A program made the translations under genes and the position numbers. A stretch of 64,000 nucleotides of DNA from the NCBI RefSeq assembly GCF_021347895.1, contig NC_067123.1, forward strand, positions 38,489,571 to 38,553,570, given 5' to 3'. The stretch is from Acanthochromis polyacanthus. Lineage: Eukaryota > Chordata > Actinopteri > Pomacentridae. The notes beneath the pieces were generated by a model, which had not been told where the DNA came from, made no database searches, and saw only the letters and a list, made by a program, of their open reading frames with translations. This document shows positions 1-10,410 of this stretch, piece after piece (within the stretch, counting starts at the first letter, position 1; each line of letters starts with the position of its first letter).

Positions 1-174
1 CTTAAAATAAGTTTTCCAGCTACTTTTAAGCTCTCAATATTCTAAATATCATATCTTATTTCAAGAAATTTTGCCAAGACATTTTTCACTTGTTCTACTG
101 GCAGATTTTTTTCACTTATTTCAAGGTAAAAGTTCCTTTTTTTCTTGTTTTGAGAGGGGCATTTTTTCCCAGTG
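1..174 (-). mobile_element. Nonautonomous DNA element (CACTG-AAAAA ends), truncated by window edge
   Basis: This is the terminal part of a fish repeat whose end reads, on the minus strand, CACTGGGAAAAAATGCCCC. It then runs through repeated AAATAAG/CTTATTTCAAG motifs. Related copies lie at 50951-51765 and 57157-58211. The other end is outside the window. Confidence 0.7.
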
Positions 175-1612
175 TAGCCAGGCTTATTTGAAAGAGATGA
201 ATGATAAATGTTTCTGATCCTGTTCGTGGTCTTCATGGACCGGATCTCAAGGTGCAGTCGGGGGGGTTATCCAAACTGCCAGTTTTAAACTAATATCCAA
301 CAAGACAAGGGTCATGTGACAAAGACGGCTAAACATAGGTGAAGGCATCTAAAGGCTCAGTTTCTGGGCATTTGATTCCTGCTTCCCACTCAGTGCAATA
401 CAAACTCCAGCAAGTCTTTGGAAATGGCACAACTATGACTAAAAGTAGAGAGAACTCGAAATTGTCTTCTGGTCGACAGTGTTGTTTTTAAAGTGCTTTA
501 GAAATAAAGTTGGATTGTGTAGTATAAGAGAGTTAAAATACCACAAACATTTCAAATAAAAGTTGAATTTCTTTGGTTACTTATATTATGAACATTACAA
601 GTGTCCAATGGTGTTAACAACACTGCAAAAAAAAAAAAAGTAACTACATGATTTAGGCATTTTAAAACTTACATTTTTAGATGTTTTTTTTCCATGTGCT
701 TTTATCTGCACAGCCTGCAGTTCAGCCAAAAAGTCCCTGATCTATCAGCTGAGTCAAAAAAAGGTTTAATGTTTGGGCCAAACAAGTGTACAAGCAACTG
801 AAAAAGTTTTTTTTTTTTTATATTGAGACATGCAGAATAAAGTGACTTTGATGAAAAATCACCATTTTCAGTTTGGATTCACATCATTCTGGCGATAGAA
901 CAGCACGTCACAGATGAGTAGCTAAAGGATAAAAGTAGAAAATCTGACAATTCTTGACATTTTTTACAGCTCCTGGCTCTGGTAAATGGTGGAAAACAAA
1001 ATTCCCTTCAAACGCGCCATCGAGTTTTAGGGTTCAGAGGGTCAAAAACAAAGAGATGATGTATTACGCACCCAGCAGTCTGCTTTAAACTCTGAGCTAC
1101 AGATTGTCAGCTGTCTGCAAACAACATTGAAGCCACCAAAAGCACTGAAAGCTCCTGTTAAACATTATATTTACTGTAATGGAACACCTGATATTTCAGT
1201 GAACTAGCTAAGCTAACCGCCAACCCCTACATCTCTTATAGAAAACAGGCAAACTCCACATCCATCCTCTCCTTCAGTGCTCACCAGCAGACCAAAACCA
1301 ACCACAGACTCACTGCATTTTTTCTCTCAGCATTCTCTGCTTCCTTTTAATCTCATAATATTTTGGCGCTCCGTTGATCTGCACCATTTTATGAAGCGTC
1401 GACGTTATCTTTGCACCGTTATTAGCTGGGGGGGGGCTACAGAAACATCCAAACACAGCAAAATGTGGGAGAAAACAGGAGAACACAGGCCGAGGGCAGG
1501 ATCTCCGCAGATAAATCCACCACCGCACACTTCTAGCGGCTCATAAGTGATGATTGAGATTACTTTTTAAGGAAACCGCTGCTAAAGAAGCGGTTCTGCC
1601 GTCATCACCCAC
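175..1612 (-). other. Intron 5 of osbpl10 (partial), no feature recognised
   Basis: This is AT-rich single-copy-looking sequence between the repeat at the window edge and exon 5. I looked for the next ORP10 exon on the minus strand and did not find one. Short open frames on both strands near 1277-1546 have no recognisable motif. Confidence 0.6.
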
Positions 1613-1810
1613 CTCTTTGACCTCCAGCAGCCGTCCTGGATACTGACTCTTGGCCCGCCGAGCTGCAGCTGGAGATTTGTGGTGGGTGATGGTGACGATG
1701 TTGCTGGGCGAGGCGGCGTGGCCCAGGTGCCTCTGGGAGGCCGGGGACGAGGACGGGGTGAGGTGGGGGAGGAGAGAGAAGCTACGGGTCCGACCGGAGG
1801 ATGAGGAGCC
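1613..1810 (-). CDS. osbpl10: osbpl10 exon 5 (Ser/Arg linker after the PH domain)
   Basis: This 198-bp exon (66 codons, phase 0 at both ends) encodes a linker between the PH domain and the downstream region. It contains [20 protein letters not shown], then [20 protein letters not shown] and RLLEVKE. The block [19 protein letters not shown] is essentially identical to mammalian ORP10 and makes the gene assignment secure. The acceptor follows a long CT-rich tract ending CCCTTCAG|GGC; the donor is GAG|GTGGGT. Serines next to arginine (RTRSFS) resemble basophilic kinase sites, but that is inference. The next exon must lie beyond position 1, since I see no continuation in 1-1612. Confidence 0.96.
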
Positions 1811-2098
1811 CTGAAGGGGGGAGGAGGGGGTGACACAGAGGGGGAGAGAGAGAGTCGTACGGGGATTTAAGCATGACAAGAACATGGAATAAAGGAAACA
1901 AAACAGAATGATTTAAAGCAGGGGTGTCAAACATGAGGCCCACGGGCCAAAAGTGGTCCTCCAGAGGGTCCAATCCGGCCCTCAAAGAGTAAAAATTAAA
2001 CAGAAGACATTAACTGCAGATTGTAGATTAGTAAAACTAGAAATTTAAAATAACTTCTAGATCATGACAAGTTGTTTTCATTATAAAACAAAATACTA

Positions 2099-2344
2099 AA
2101 ATGGTAAACGGTTGTATTTATATAGCGCTTTTATCCAAAGCGCTTTACATGATACGTCACATTCACACACTGATGGTGGAAGCTGCCATGCAAGGCGCTA
2201 ACCACGACCCACCAGGAGCAATCAGGGGTTCGGTGTCTTGCTCAGGGACACCTCGACATGAGCTCGACGGGCCGAGGATTGAACCGGCAACCTTCTAGTT
2301 ACAAGACGACCACTCTACCCACTGAGCCATGCCGCCCCATAAAT
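2099..2344 (+). mobile_element. SINE-like repeat (TTATATAGCGCTTT family) with 9-bp TSD
   Basis: A common teleost repeat carrying TTTATATAGCGCTTT and ending near CACTGAGCCATGCCGCCCC. It is flanked by AAAATACTA at 2090-2098 and again at 2345-2353, so the insertion into the hAT element is exact. The family assignment is by pattern memory only. Confidence 0.7.
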
Positions 2345-2354
2345 AAAATACTAG

Positions 2355-2545
2355 ATTGTTCTTTTGTCATTTTGTGTCTCATTTTTGTAATAATGTCTTG
2401 TTTTTGTCTCATTTGTCTCATGTTTTTGTCGTTTTGTGTTTCCTTTTTGCCTCGCTTGTGTTGTCTTATTTTTGTCATTTTGTGTTTTGCTTTATTTGTT
2501 GTTTTGTGTTTTGTTTTGGTTGTTTTGCGTTTTTCTGTCTCGCTT
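2355..2545 (-). repeat. Short TTTTGTCATTTTGTGTCTC minisatellite
   Basis: About 190 bases of imperfect repeats of the GTCATTTTGTGTCTCATT type. This is the reverse complement of the ACAAAATGAC family seen across the window. It sits inside a hAT-type element. Confidence 0.8.
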
Positions 2546-2567
2546 GCATATATGTTATACCTGTAAG

Positions 2568-2972
2568 CAGGGGTGAAAGTAGTTTTAAATTCTTGCCGGA
2601 ACTATTACCATTATGTCCGTCGATGCTAACCGTTGTAAATCCTGTTGAAAGTTTCTCAGCCAATCACAAGAACGTGTGGAATTTCAGGTGTAATTTGCTC
2701 GCCCCGTCCCGGCGCAAGCGGCGCTTATTGACGTCTATTGACGAGTTGTGGAAAATGTCCCAGTGCAATAAATCAAGCGCACCTATTTGCTATTGGCCAT
2801 AGCAGTCGCTGTGTTACGGAAGTAGACACGCATGCGCACTCATGTACTGCTGAGTGAACTCCAGTCGATAGTAGGCAGCGTATCCATAGATACCGGGGGA
2901 AGAGCGGCGTACCGCCACCGGGTCTTTTGCCGGTACGCAGTTCCGGACCGTTCCGGCTTACTTTCACCCCTG
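2568..2972. mobile_element. hAT-type MITE (CAGGGGTGAAAGTA ends)
   Basis: Terminal inverted repeats CAGGGGTGAAAGTA and TACTTTCACCCCTG bound 405 bp. The flanks CCTGTAAG (2560-2567) and ACTGTAAG (2973-2980) match in 7 of 8 bases, as expected for an old 8-bp hAT target duplication. No transposase sequence remains. Confidence 0.88.
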
Positions 2973-2980
2973 ACTGTAAG

Positions 2981-4698
2981 CTAATGAAGTGCTAAGTTTA
3001 TTTTCCCTCTTCTCAGAAATTTAGAAAGCACAAAGTTGTAGCTTTAAAATGTGTCAACAACATTAAACGATAAAGTTTAAGTTTTTTTGTCCCTGATATG
3101 ATTTGAGTGATTTAATATTTAGTACGTACTAGTATATAGCATCTTAGCTAGCAACAGGCACAATGACAAAGACTTATGTGGTGGCTAATGACGTCCGGGC
3201 TAAAGCTCATGATTTATGTGTTGCTGATACACATCAGTTAAAAAATGCACCAGGACATCCCTAGTCTTAGCTTTTAGATCTGTATCTGTGTGTCCTAGCT
3301 TCTTCTAATTCATCAGATGCATGCAGATGTGCTACAACCACCAGCCTCCACTGTGAGAGAAGCTCTACTACAGTGAAATTATCTGAATTTAAAGCACAAT
3401 TTCAACACAAATCTCTTTAATTTTGTCAACAGTTGCCCATTAACCTTCCACAAAGAATCCTTTTAAATGGAATTAGTCGTGCAAGAAACTGCAGCAAATC
3501 CTCGCTAAGTAGAAGCTGGAAGAAAAATGGCAATATGTGGATTATAAAATGCATTCATGTCTAGTTTAATGTGTGTTTAGCTGCAATTATTTCATCTCAC
3601 AATATTAATTTACTTGCTTGTATTTGTGTGATAGAGAATCACAACTACTAGAACGATATGAAGAAAGAATGCATGAAGGGATTTAAACGGGTTCTTTATA
3701 TCTTTTCTATAACCCAATATATCTGGCGCTCGTCACTTCACAGCATTTTTTCCTGACACAAGCAACCGACTGAGTTTTATTTAAAAAAAGGCAGAATCAT
3801 CCTTTTGCCGTTTTGTTTGTCTCTGCACCACTAAAGTCACGTCTCATCCTTCATTTTGAAGCCTCCTTCTCTTCCCCTCTGTGGCTCTCGTCTCCTCGGT
3901 TTGCTGACCTCCGAGTTCAAACCGGCAGCAGCCACGTCAGAGCATCTCTCTCCTCCGTCTTTACTCCCTGTTAGCTTACAGCAGCACCGAGGAACAAGGA
4001 AATTTATCCCTCAGAGTTCTGGTCACCAAATAGATCAAATAAACAACGACTTCCACCCCAGAGCACCTCACTGAGAGCCAAACGACCGGCCTTCAGGCTG
4101 CAGTAAACCAGGAAATCAATCCAACGACTAACCAGCTGCTGGAACTTAACAACACGCTTGTTTTGTTCTTTATAGATAGACAAAAACACCAAGTTTGGAG
4201 AGAAAACAAGACAAGAAATCGTCTTAATATGACAGTGAGAATATTTTTTTCCTGCATCCAAATGCTAAAAAGAGGGAGTCCTAGCGGGGCGCTCCTTCTG
4301 TAATCATTTTAACAGAAAATAATCAGCTTACAGGAGGGAACACTGGTGTATTGTGCGACACTAAGCCACGAGTCGTGAGTAAGCAGAAAAGGGACGGCGT
4401 TTTGGGAGCGTGAACAGATAGACGCCGAGGTTTTGTCCTCCGAAAACTGGCACAAAGCCCCGAGCATTTCAATAAACTGGAACAGACAGAACCGAGAAAA
4501 ATCAAAGAGGAAAAGGAAAGGAGGGGCAGGAAGGTGGACAGACGGGCAGGAAAGTATTGGACGAGTAAATATATCAGTTTGACTCCTAAAAGACTAATTT
4601 TATAAAAAAAATCAAGCTAAAAACATGAAAGCATATGGAAGCGTGCACCTTGTTTTAGGAAGAAAATAAGAAAAAAAAGATTTCTTCTCTAAAATTAC
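2981..4698 (-). other. Intron 4 of osbpl10, no feature recognised
   Basis: This is AT-rich intronic DNA between the MITE at 2.97 kb and the Penelope-type insertion. No repeat family, RNA gene or exon was recognised. The short open frame at 3856-4074 has no motif. Confidence 0.55.
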
Positions 4699-4826
4699 AA
4701 CAAATTAAACTGTCTCTGTAGGTTCTCATTCATCCAGGTCATGGTTATCCAAAGTAGTTTAAATCAATCCACTTTAAGAAAGTTTCTCGAAGACGTTTCA
4801 CCTCTCATCCAAGAAGCCTCTTGGTG

Positions 4827-5138
4827 AAGGATCCTGATGTTCTCTACAACATGCTGAAGAACCTGCTGGCTCAGATAAAGACTCATCCTGACGCTTGGTC
4901 CTTTATGGAACCAGTGAAGAAATCAGAAGCTCCAGATTATTATGAGATCATTCGCTTCCCCATCGACCTGAAGACCATGACAGAGCGACTGAAGAACCGA
5001 TACTACGTGACCAAGAAGCTTTTCATCGCCGACTGTGGTGAGTACAACCCCCTAGACAGCGAGTACTGCAAGTCCGCCAACACCCTGGAGAAGTTCTTCT
5101 ACTTCAAATTAAAAGACGGGGGCCTGATCGAGAAATGA
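4827..5138 (+). pseudogene. Intronless KAT2A/GCN5 bromodomain retrocopy, native C-terminus
   Basis: The frame reads KDPDVLYNMLKNLLAQIKTH, then WSFMEPVKKSEAPDYYEI, IRFPIDLKTMTERL and YYVTKKLFIAD, and ends with FYFKLKDGGLIEK-stop. This is the bromodomain and exact C-terminus of the KAT2 histone acetyltransferases. KSEAPDYYE and YFKLK favour KAT2A (GCN5) over KAT2B (PCAF). The acetyl-lysine-binding Asn of the EYNP motif is present. About seven residues are missing just before it: the family has LQRV(I/F)TN between FIAD and C(R)EYN, while this copy reads FIADCGEYN. That is an in-frame loss of about 21 bases in helix B, likely to harm the fold. There is no ATG at the 5' end; the frame opens at 4758 inside the transposon end. 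The catalytic domain is absent. It lies antisense to osbpl10 in intron 4. I call it a captured, probably nonfunctional retrocopy. Confidence 0.88.
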
Positions 5139-5162
5139 CTCTCGATCACTTTAAAAAAGTTT

Positions 5163-5224
5163 CTTGAAGACGTTTCACCTCTCATCCAAGAAGCCTCTTG
5201 GATGAGAGGTGAAACGTCTTCAAG
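5163..5224. repeat. Perfect inverted repeat in Penelope-type end
   Basis: Arms of 29 bases (CTTGAAGACGTTTCACCTC..., 5163-5191, and its exact complement, 5196-5224) are separated by AGCC. It is formed by a left-type and a right-type terminal sequence lying head to head. Confidence 0.95.
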
Positions 5225-5540
5225 GAACTTTCTTAAAGTCCAGTGGACTAATTTAAACAACTTTGGATAACAAATTAAACTTGATTTTAGTAATAATTTG
5301 AATTAAAATGATTTCAACCCCAAAATCAGCAACAGGAAAGGCATGATATGGTTGAGAAAACAAAAAATTAAATCATCAAAATTCCATTAGAAAATGTTAA
5401 AACGGAAAAGAAATGTCAGATTTTCTACTTTGAGACAATCATTGAACTGCTCATCAGTGAAAGCTGTTCCTTCGGAATAGATGCAATTTTAACCTAAAAA
5501 AACCCACTTCAAATTCAGTAAAAACTATAAAAATTCTGCA

Positions 5541-5965
5541 TTCCATTAATGACTCTGCTGTGACCAACTCCACTCTGAGCTCCCTCTGGATGTCTGATCT
5601 TCTCCTCCTATCTCTAAGGCTGACTCCAGCCGCCCTACAGAGGAGGAAGCTCATTTCAGTCGCTTGTATCCGCGATCTCATTCTTTCGGTCTCTACCCAG
5701 AGCTCATGACCATAGTTGAGGGCTGGAACGTAGATGGATGGTAAATCGAGAGACTTCCTCTTCACTACGGCAGTTCGATACAACGCCCTCATTACTGCTG
5801 ACGCCGCACCAATCCTCCCGTCCATCCTGCTCCATTTTCCCATCACTCGTGAACAAGATCCTGAGATATTCGAACTCCTTCGCTTGGAGAAGCAACTCCT
5901 CCCAACCCAGAGGGAGCAATCCACCGGGTTTCCAGCAGAGAACCACGGCCTCGGACTTCATGGCA
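5541..5965 (-). pseudogene. LINE reverse-transcriptase C-terminal fragment, frameshifted
   Basis: On the minus strand two overlapping frames together give motifs of a vertebrate non-LTR retrotransposon C-terminus. One frame has EFEYLRILFTSDGKMEQDGR; the other has RIGAASAVMRALYRTAVVKR, YGHELWVETERMRSRIQ and SLRDRRRRSDIQ. The switch between frames falls near 5800. The fragment is dead, with no endonuclease part and no upstream RT core. The exact LINE clade is not determined. Confidence 0.8.
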
Positions 5966-7173
5966 TTAGAACTTTGCTTAATTGCACACAAGACATTTTT
6001 GATTTCTCTCTACTTCTAGTCATGGTTGTTCTGTTTCCATGGAGGCACACAGTGAAGGGTTCAGAGGGTTCAGAGGGTTAATCCTGAATTTAGTAGGGCT
6101 TTTCTCACAGCTCTCGCAGATACTTAAAATTAAAATTTGAGCCTCTGCATTCCCACTCTTGGTAACTTTAGAGCCACAGATTCATCTCTACCTGTGAGAC
6201 TCCACTCAGGGTAAATAAAGTCCACTTCCTGCCACTTCCCAGGTGATCTCCTGCCACCCGGCTGTGGGCGGACTTGGCCCTGTGTGCGGCAGAGTGGGTA
6301 AACAGTGCAACGGTCAGCTGCTGACCTGCCATTTTCTGCTCTACGGCAACAACACTAATTACATGCAATTAGCTCTTCAGTAATAACCCTGGTTGGAAGG
6401 CTTGAAAGTAGTTAAATGCCTACACACAGGGGGGAAACCTCTGAGGCAGCATTTAGGCCGCAGTGAGGCTCACTTTTCACTGAAATTGGTGCAAATTCAA
6501 TTATTTTAAGTAGATTTCCTGTTTTCCAGCAAGATCTTCCTACCTTAGCAACAGTAGTTACCGCACATCACATAAATAGAGCTCCTGTACAAAGTACAAA
6601 GTCCACAGTTTGACGCCCTTCCAGTCACAAGCTGCATTTCAGGTTCAGAATATAACGGCGAGCACTCAGCTAATTTATCAGGTCGCTAATCAGCTTGATA
6701 AAGTGCAGCTGTGCTTCCCGCCTCGCTGAGCGGCTTCACTTCCTCCACCTGCAGCCGGCTCTGAAAACACACCGAGAAGCTGCAGAGGGGTGGACACGAC
6801 CACGACCACGACGACGACGACGACGACAGAAAAATAAGCCCCGTTTCCCACGTCGGAGTGGGAAATGTGCAGGGGTAAATTCTAAACTAATAATAGCGGA
6901 GATTAATTTAGCTGCTTCAGTTTAACCCCACAAACTCCAAGCAGTGTGTGGTGTTTATTTGCATTGGTCACTTTTTTTTTTCTTACTGTGGGTTAATTTT
7001 TTACTCCAAGATAAAGTCCTGTATCTCTATGGAAACAGTACAACTATGAGTAGAAGTAAAGAGGACTCAAACGTGTCTTTTGTACAGCTATAATGCCATA
7101 AATGATATAGACAAACCAACTTCTTTGACTTGTTTAATCGGCAAGGACAACATTTGTCCACGTGCCAACAGGT
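5966..7173 (-). other. Intron 4 of osbpl10, unassigned, with (CGA)n tract
   Basis: No gene or repeat family was recognised here apart from a CGA/ACG-rich simple tract around 6795-6829. Confidence 0.5.
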
Positions 7174-7776
7174 GAGTCAATACATAATTGCGGGACTTTT
7201 TGTATCATAGTTGACATTTTTGGCCTAAAACCAACATGGCCGCCTATAACCAAACACCACATGGCATTTTTACACAAAGATTCTTCTAAATATTAAATGT
7301 ATATATAAAACTGAGTAAAACTGAAATTGAAAGTTATTTCTAAAGATATTGTAGTAAACCTGTTGACTACGTTATATTAAATAAGTCAGAAAGCCTTGGA
7401 GTCTGGCCAGTCTTTTCTTCAGGAGGAAATGACATCATGTGGAGCAGGTCATGTGATCTGGAATTAACACACTTCCTGGAGAGGTGTATCTGTCTATCTG
7501 AAGTATCTGTCATGATTATCTTAACTTAAAAAGAACACAAAAGTATAGTTGAATCAGCTCATTTTATTGTCGTTTAGCTACGGTAAATAGAAGGTGGTTG
7601 TTATTAATTTGGGGCAGTTATTTAGTTGACATTTTAGTGATATCCAGTCATTTTTATTAATAAGTGATTGTCTTCATAATAAATAATTACGGAATTTGTA
7701 AAGATATGATCATAATGAACATTAAAACATTAGTTTATCCCATGGACTTCAAAAGTCCCGCAAATATATTGACTCA
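7174..7776 (+). mobile_element. Full-length GTCAATA-family MITE without array
   Basis: The ends are inverted repeats: GAGTCAATACATAATTGCGG at left and CCGCAAATATATTGACTC at right. CAGGTG next to both ends may be a target duplication. The interior contains AACATGGCCGCCTATAACC, ACAAAGATTCTTCTAAAT and GAGCAGGTCATGTGATCTGG. Other copies lie at 25484, 39105, 46101, 55190 and 63224. This copy shows what the element looks like without the minisatellite that fills several relatives. No protein is encoded. Confidence 0.85.
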
Positions 7777-10073
7777 GGTGTTACCAATACTGTAAAAAAA
7801 ACAAATACATACTGTGGATATTTCACTGTTTACGTTCTTAATTTGGTTCTACTCTTGAATACACAGCCTGCAGTTCAGCCAAGTCTGACCTAAATAGTTT
7901 TTGAATTTTTGCCGTGTGACTGTTGAGTCCAGATGAATCACTAAAGTTTTCACAGTTACGCTAGAAAATGCAGAATTTTTTGTTTTTTACAGAATCCAGT
8001 TTGTGCAAACTGTTTATTTTTTGGCAATTTTTAAACGAGGCATGTAGAACAAAGGGATTTTGATGAATTAAAATGAGTTCAGGCTTCTAAGTGTCGACCT
8101 TTTTGGACACAGCGGCAAGAAATAGATCAGTTTAAAGTGCCTTGAGGTATGTTTAAATTCCAATACAGTTTTTATATTCAATAAAGTTTCTGGCTCTGAT
8201 AAATGGTGCAGTTTTTAAACTTTTTATAGCTTTGGTTGGTTCAAAGGGAAACTGGAGGTTGTGCATGTAAGGGGAGAAGGCCCAGATGAATGTAAAACTG
8301 GTTTGAAGTATGCTAAATGGCTGTTCGAGCATTTTTATGTGGGTGTAGCTCAGCTCAGTGAATGCAGTTATATTGTGATTTTTCTCATCTTTCCATGCAC
8401 GGTCCGCTCAGTACTCTAAAAGCAATTCTTCTGCTCTAAAATCTAATATCTGCAGATGCTTTCCTGGGCAGTGCAGAGGGAAGAGGCACCTATTTGGGCT
8501 CAGATTTCTTATTCTGTATCGCACCGCTGGATTTAACCGTGAATCTCCAAAACCAGGACACAAAAAAACACAAAACCAGCCGGTGTAACCATCAACCTGT
8601 GGGGCTCAGCTGTGGCTGGAAAGGAGAAAAACCGGCGTACTGACCACCAGCTGCGACCTCTCATAAATTGGTGGCTCTGCAGTGAACAAGGTCAATGATG
8701 GGAATCTATACAGAGATCCCACGTCTACTCGCTCGTTACAGACTTATTGCTTTATTGAACACCGGTTTCTCCCACTGTCGGTGTTCTTATTCCAGAATGT
8801 TACAGGAAACAGAGAGGAAGGAAAACTTATGCAATCACGTATTTTACATCTTATATTTTTAATGAACTTCTATTACTTTGTGGAAATCGGTTTCCACTTT
8901 GACATGAAAGAGTCTTTTTTGTGAATTGTTGTTTAAAAAGCCCACTTATATCGACTCAATTCTGGAAAACAGGAACTTTCTAAAGCACCAAACAAGATGA
9001 ATTTGACTTAAATGTCCACTGAAGCTCCATGAAAACACCAGATCTGTGTGACACACATTCTTCAAATTAATACATGAAACAGACATGACTATCATAGTTT
9101 TATGTTGTGTACAGGTGTGACTGTCACTAAAAGCCTTTGAACATTAGTGAGGGTAAACATCATGTTGTCTTCTGTTGATTTTGTGGAAGTTTGGTTCAAA
9201 TCTGCACCGTGTGATGGGAGGATAAACAGAAGAAAAGCCGCTAATTCCACATGCTAGTAAAGATTACGCTCCAGAACAGTTATTCACAGCTGGACTTTAA
9301 GTTCTACTTCACAACATGAAGTTTTAGTGTGAAAAATGTGTGGATTTACTACTCTTGCAACACAGTTTTACATTTTTACTGAACATTTACAGCCATCTCT
9401 ACCATTTTCTCCACCCTACTACTGTACTATCAACGGTGCTGAGAAGAAAAGCAACAAACAAACCTCATTATCGCTCCTCTTATCGACTTGAAAACCTGAA
9501 TCAGTCAACTTTCATTTAGTTTCTCATAAAGACTCGCGTGAAAAATGAATCCCTGACCCTGTTGTTTTTTGGGGGTTTTTTTTGTAATAAATAAATCCTC
9601 CTTTTCTGTGTTATCAGAGATGTAGCCGAGGACGCCTCATCAGCGGAGAAGCTGCGATAACGATCTGAGCGGCAGACAGCGCGGCTCGAGGAAGGATTAG
9701 ACCACAGCAGTGGATACAGTAACGACAGCTGGAAAAAACCCGACAGTCACCGAACGGGAACAAAACGGCCGCTCAGCTCCATGGGGCAGCAGACAGACGG
9801 CTTCCTCCTTCCACTTTTCTTTGCTCATCCAATTTCCTCCCATCTTCTGATTGCTTTTCTCATCACGGCTGAGTAGAGTAATTGGACGTCCCCCTCTTAG
9901 CTCCAGCTGTGCGGCGGTTTCGAGTATTTAAGAGCTACGTGTTGAATCAGCGAGGCGGCATGATGAGGATGCAGTATTTAATTGTTTAAAAAGACACACA
10001 GACTGGAGAGACCTCAGCAGGGGGGTTGTGGAGAGGTTTACAGGTCAAGCTGTGCTTGCGGTTGTTGACTCAC
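7777..10073 (-). other. Intron 4 of osbpl10, unassigned
   Basis: I see no gene, RNA or repeat family I can name in this stretch. The region 9600-9960 has fewer AT runs and more CpG than its surroundings, but shows no open frame with a motif. Confidence 0.5.
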
Positions 10074-10142
10074 CAGCGCCTCCTGGCCTCCTCCTGCTCT
10101 CTCCACGCTCAGGTGTTCGTCGGAGCCCTTCAGCTTCCTCAC
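10074..10142 (-). CDS. osbpl10: Probable osbpl10 cassette exon 4 (23 residues)
   Basis: This 69-bp segment is open in the phase required by exon 3 and returns phase 0 to exon 5. It would encode VRKLKGSDEHLSVERAGG followed by GQEAL, a charged linker just after the PH domain. The acceptor is TTTGCTTTCAG|G and the donor is CTG|GTGAGT, a perfect intronic consensus. The mammalian ORP10 protein as I know it goes straight from the PH helix to the Ser/Arg-rich linker of exon 5. This exon is therefore either fish-specific or alternatively used. Its first bases, GTGAGG, look like a donor site next to the acceptor, as in recursive splice sites. I have no homology for the peptide; the call rests on frame and splice sites. 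Confidence 0.6.
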
Positions 10143-10410
10143 CTGAAAGCAAACGCACATCAGCTGAAGGAGAAAACGGTAATATCAGAGATATCTAAAC
10201 GGTCTGCTGAGCGTGAAACGATGCGAATAACGCAGAGAAACACCGAAGACAGACTCTGAATGAACAGGGAGGAGTTTCACTGGTCAGAATTATGTTCACA
10301 CAGTGAATTGGATTCTTTTCAGCAAACTCGTGCAAGTTGTAATCAAAGGTATTTTCAGGAAAACAACCGAAAAACGTTACATTAGAGGGGCGAAACATGA
10401 AAATCCTTTA

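Larger units (their letters stand above)
1919..2562 (+). mobile_element. hAT-type element fragment (CAGGGGTGTCAAAC end) with internal array
   Basis: The left end CAGGGGTGTCAAACATGAG matches the terminal repeat of a common fish hAT family. It is the mirror image of the right end of the 17863-19529 copy. The interior holds a SINE-like insertion (2099-2344) and then a short TTTTGTCATTTTGTGTCTC array (2355-2545). The right end is missing, and another hAT-type element starts immediately after. Confidence 0.75.
4712..5268 (+). mobile_element. Penelope-type unit carrying a KAT2A bromodomain
   Basis: The left end (GGTTCTCATTCATCC, TTATCCAAAGTAGTTTAAAT, GACGTTTCACCTCTCATCC) and the inverted right end (GGATGAGAGGTGAAACGTC, CTTTGGATAA) are the same as those of the GIY-YIG element at 37722-38619. 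A perfect 13-bp duplication, AACAAATTAAACT, flanks the unit at 4699-4711 and 5269-5281, so all 557 bp arrived in one insertion. The coding cargo is not a Penelope protein but the last ~104 codons of a KAT2-type acetyltransferase, in the sense position. The right end includes a perfect hairpin (arms 5163-5191 and 5196-5224, 4-base loop). Confidence 0.88.

Noticed and set aside
2099..2344. Possible tRNA gene (CTCTACCCACTGAGCCATG looks like a tRNA 5' part in reverse)
   Set aside because: The sequence does not fold as a complete cloverleaf by eye, and it is part of a repeat with target duplications.
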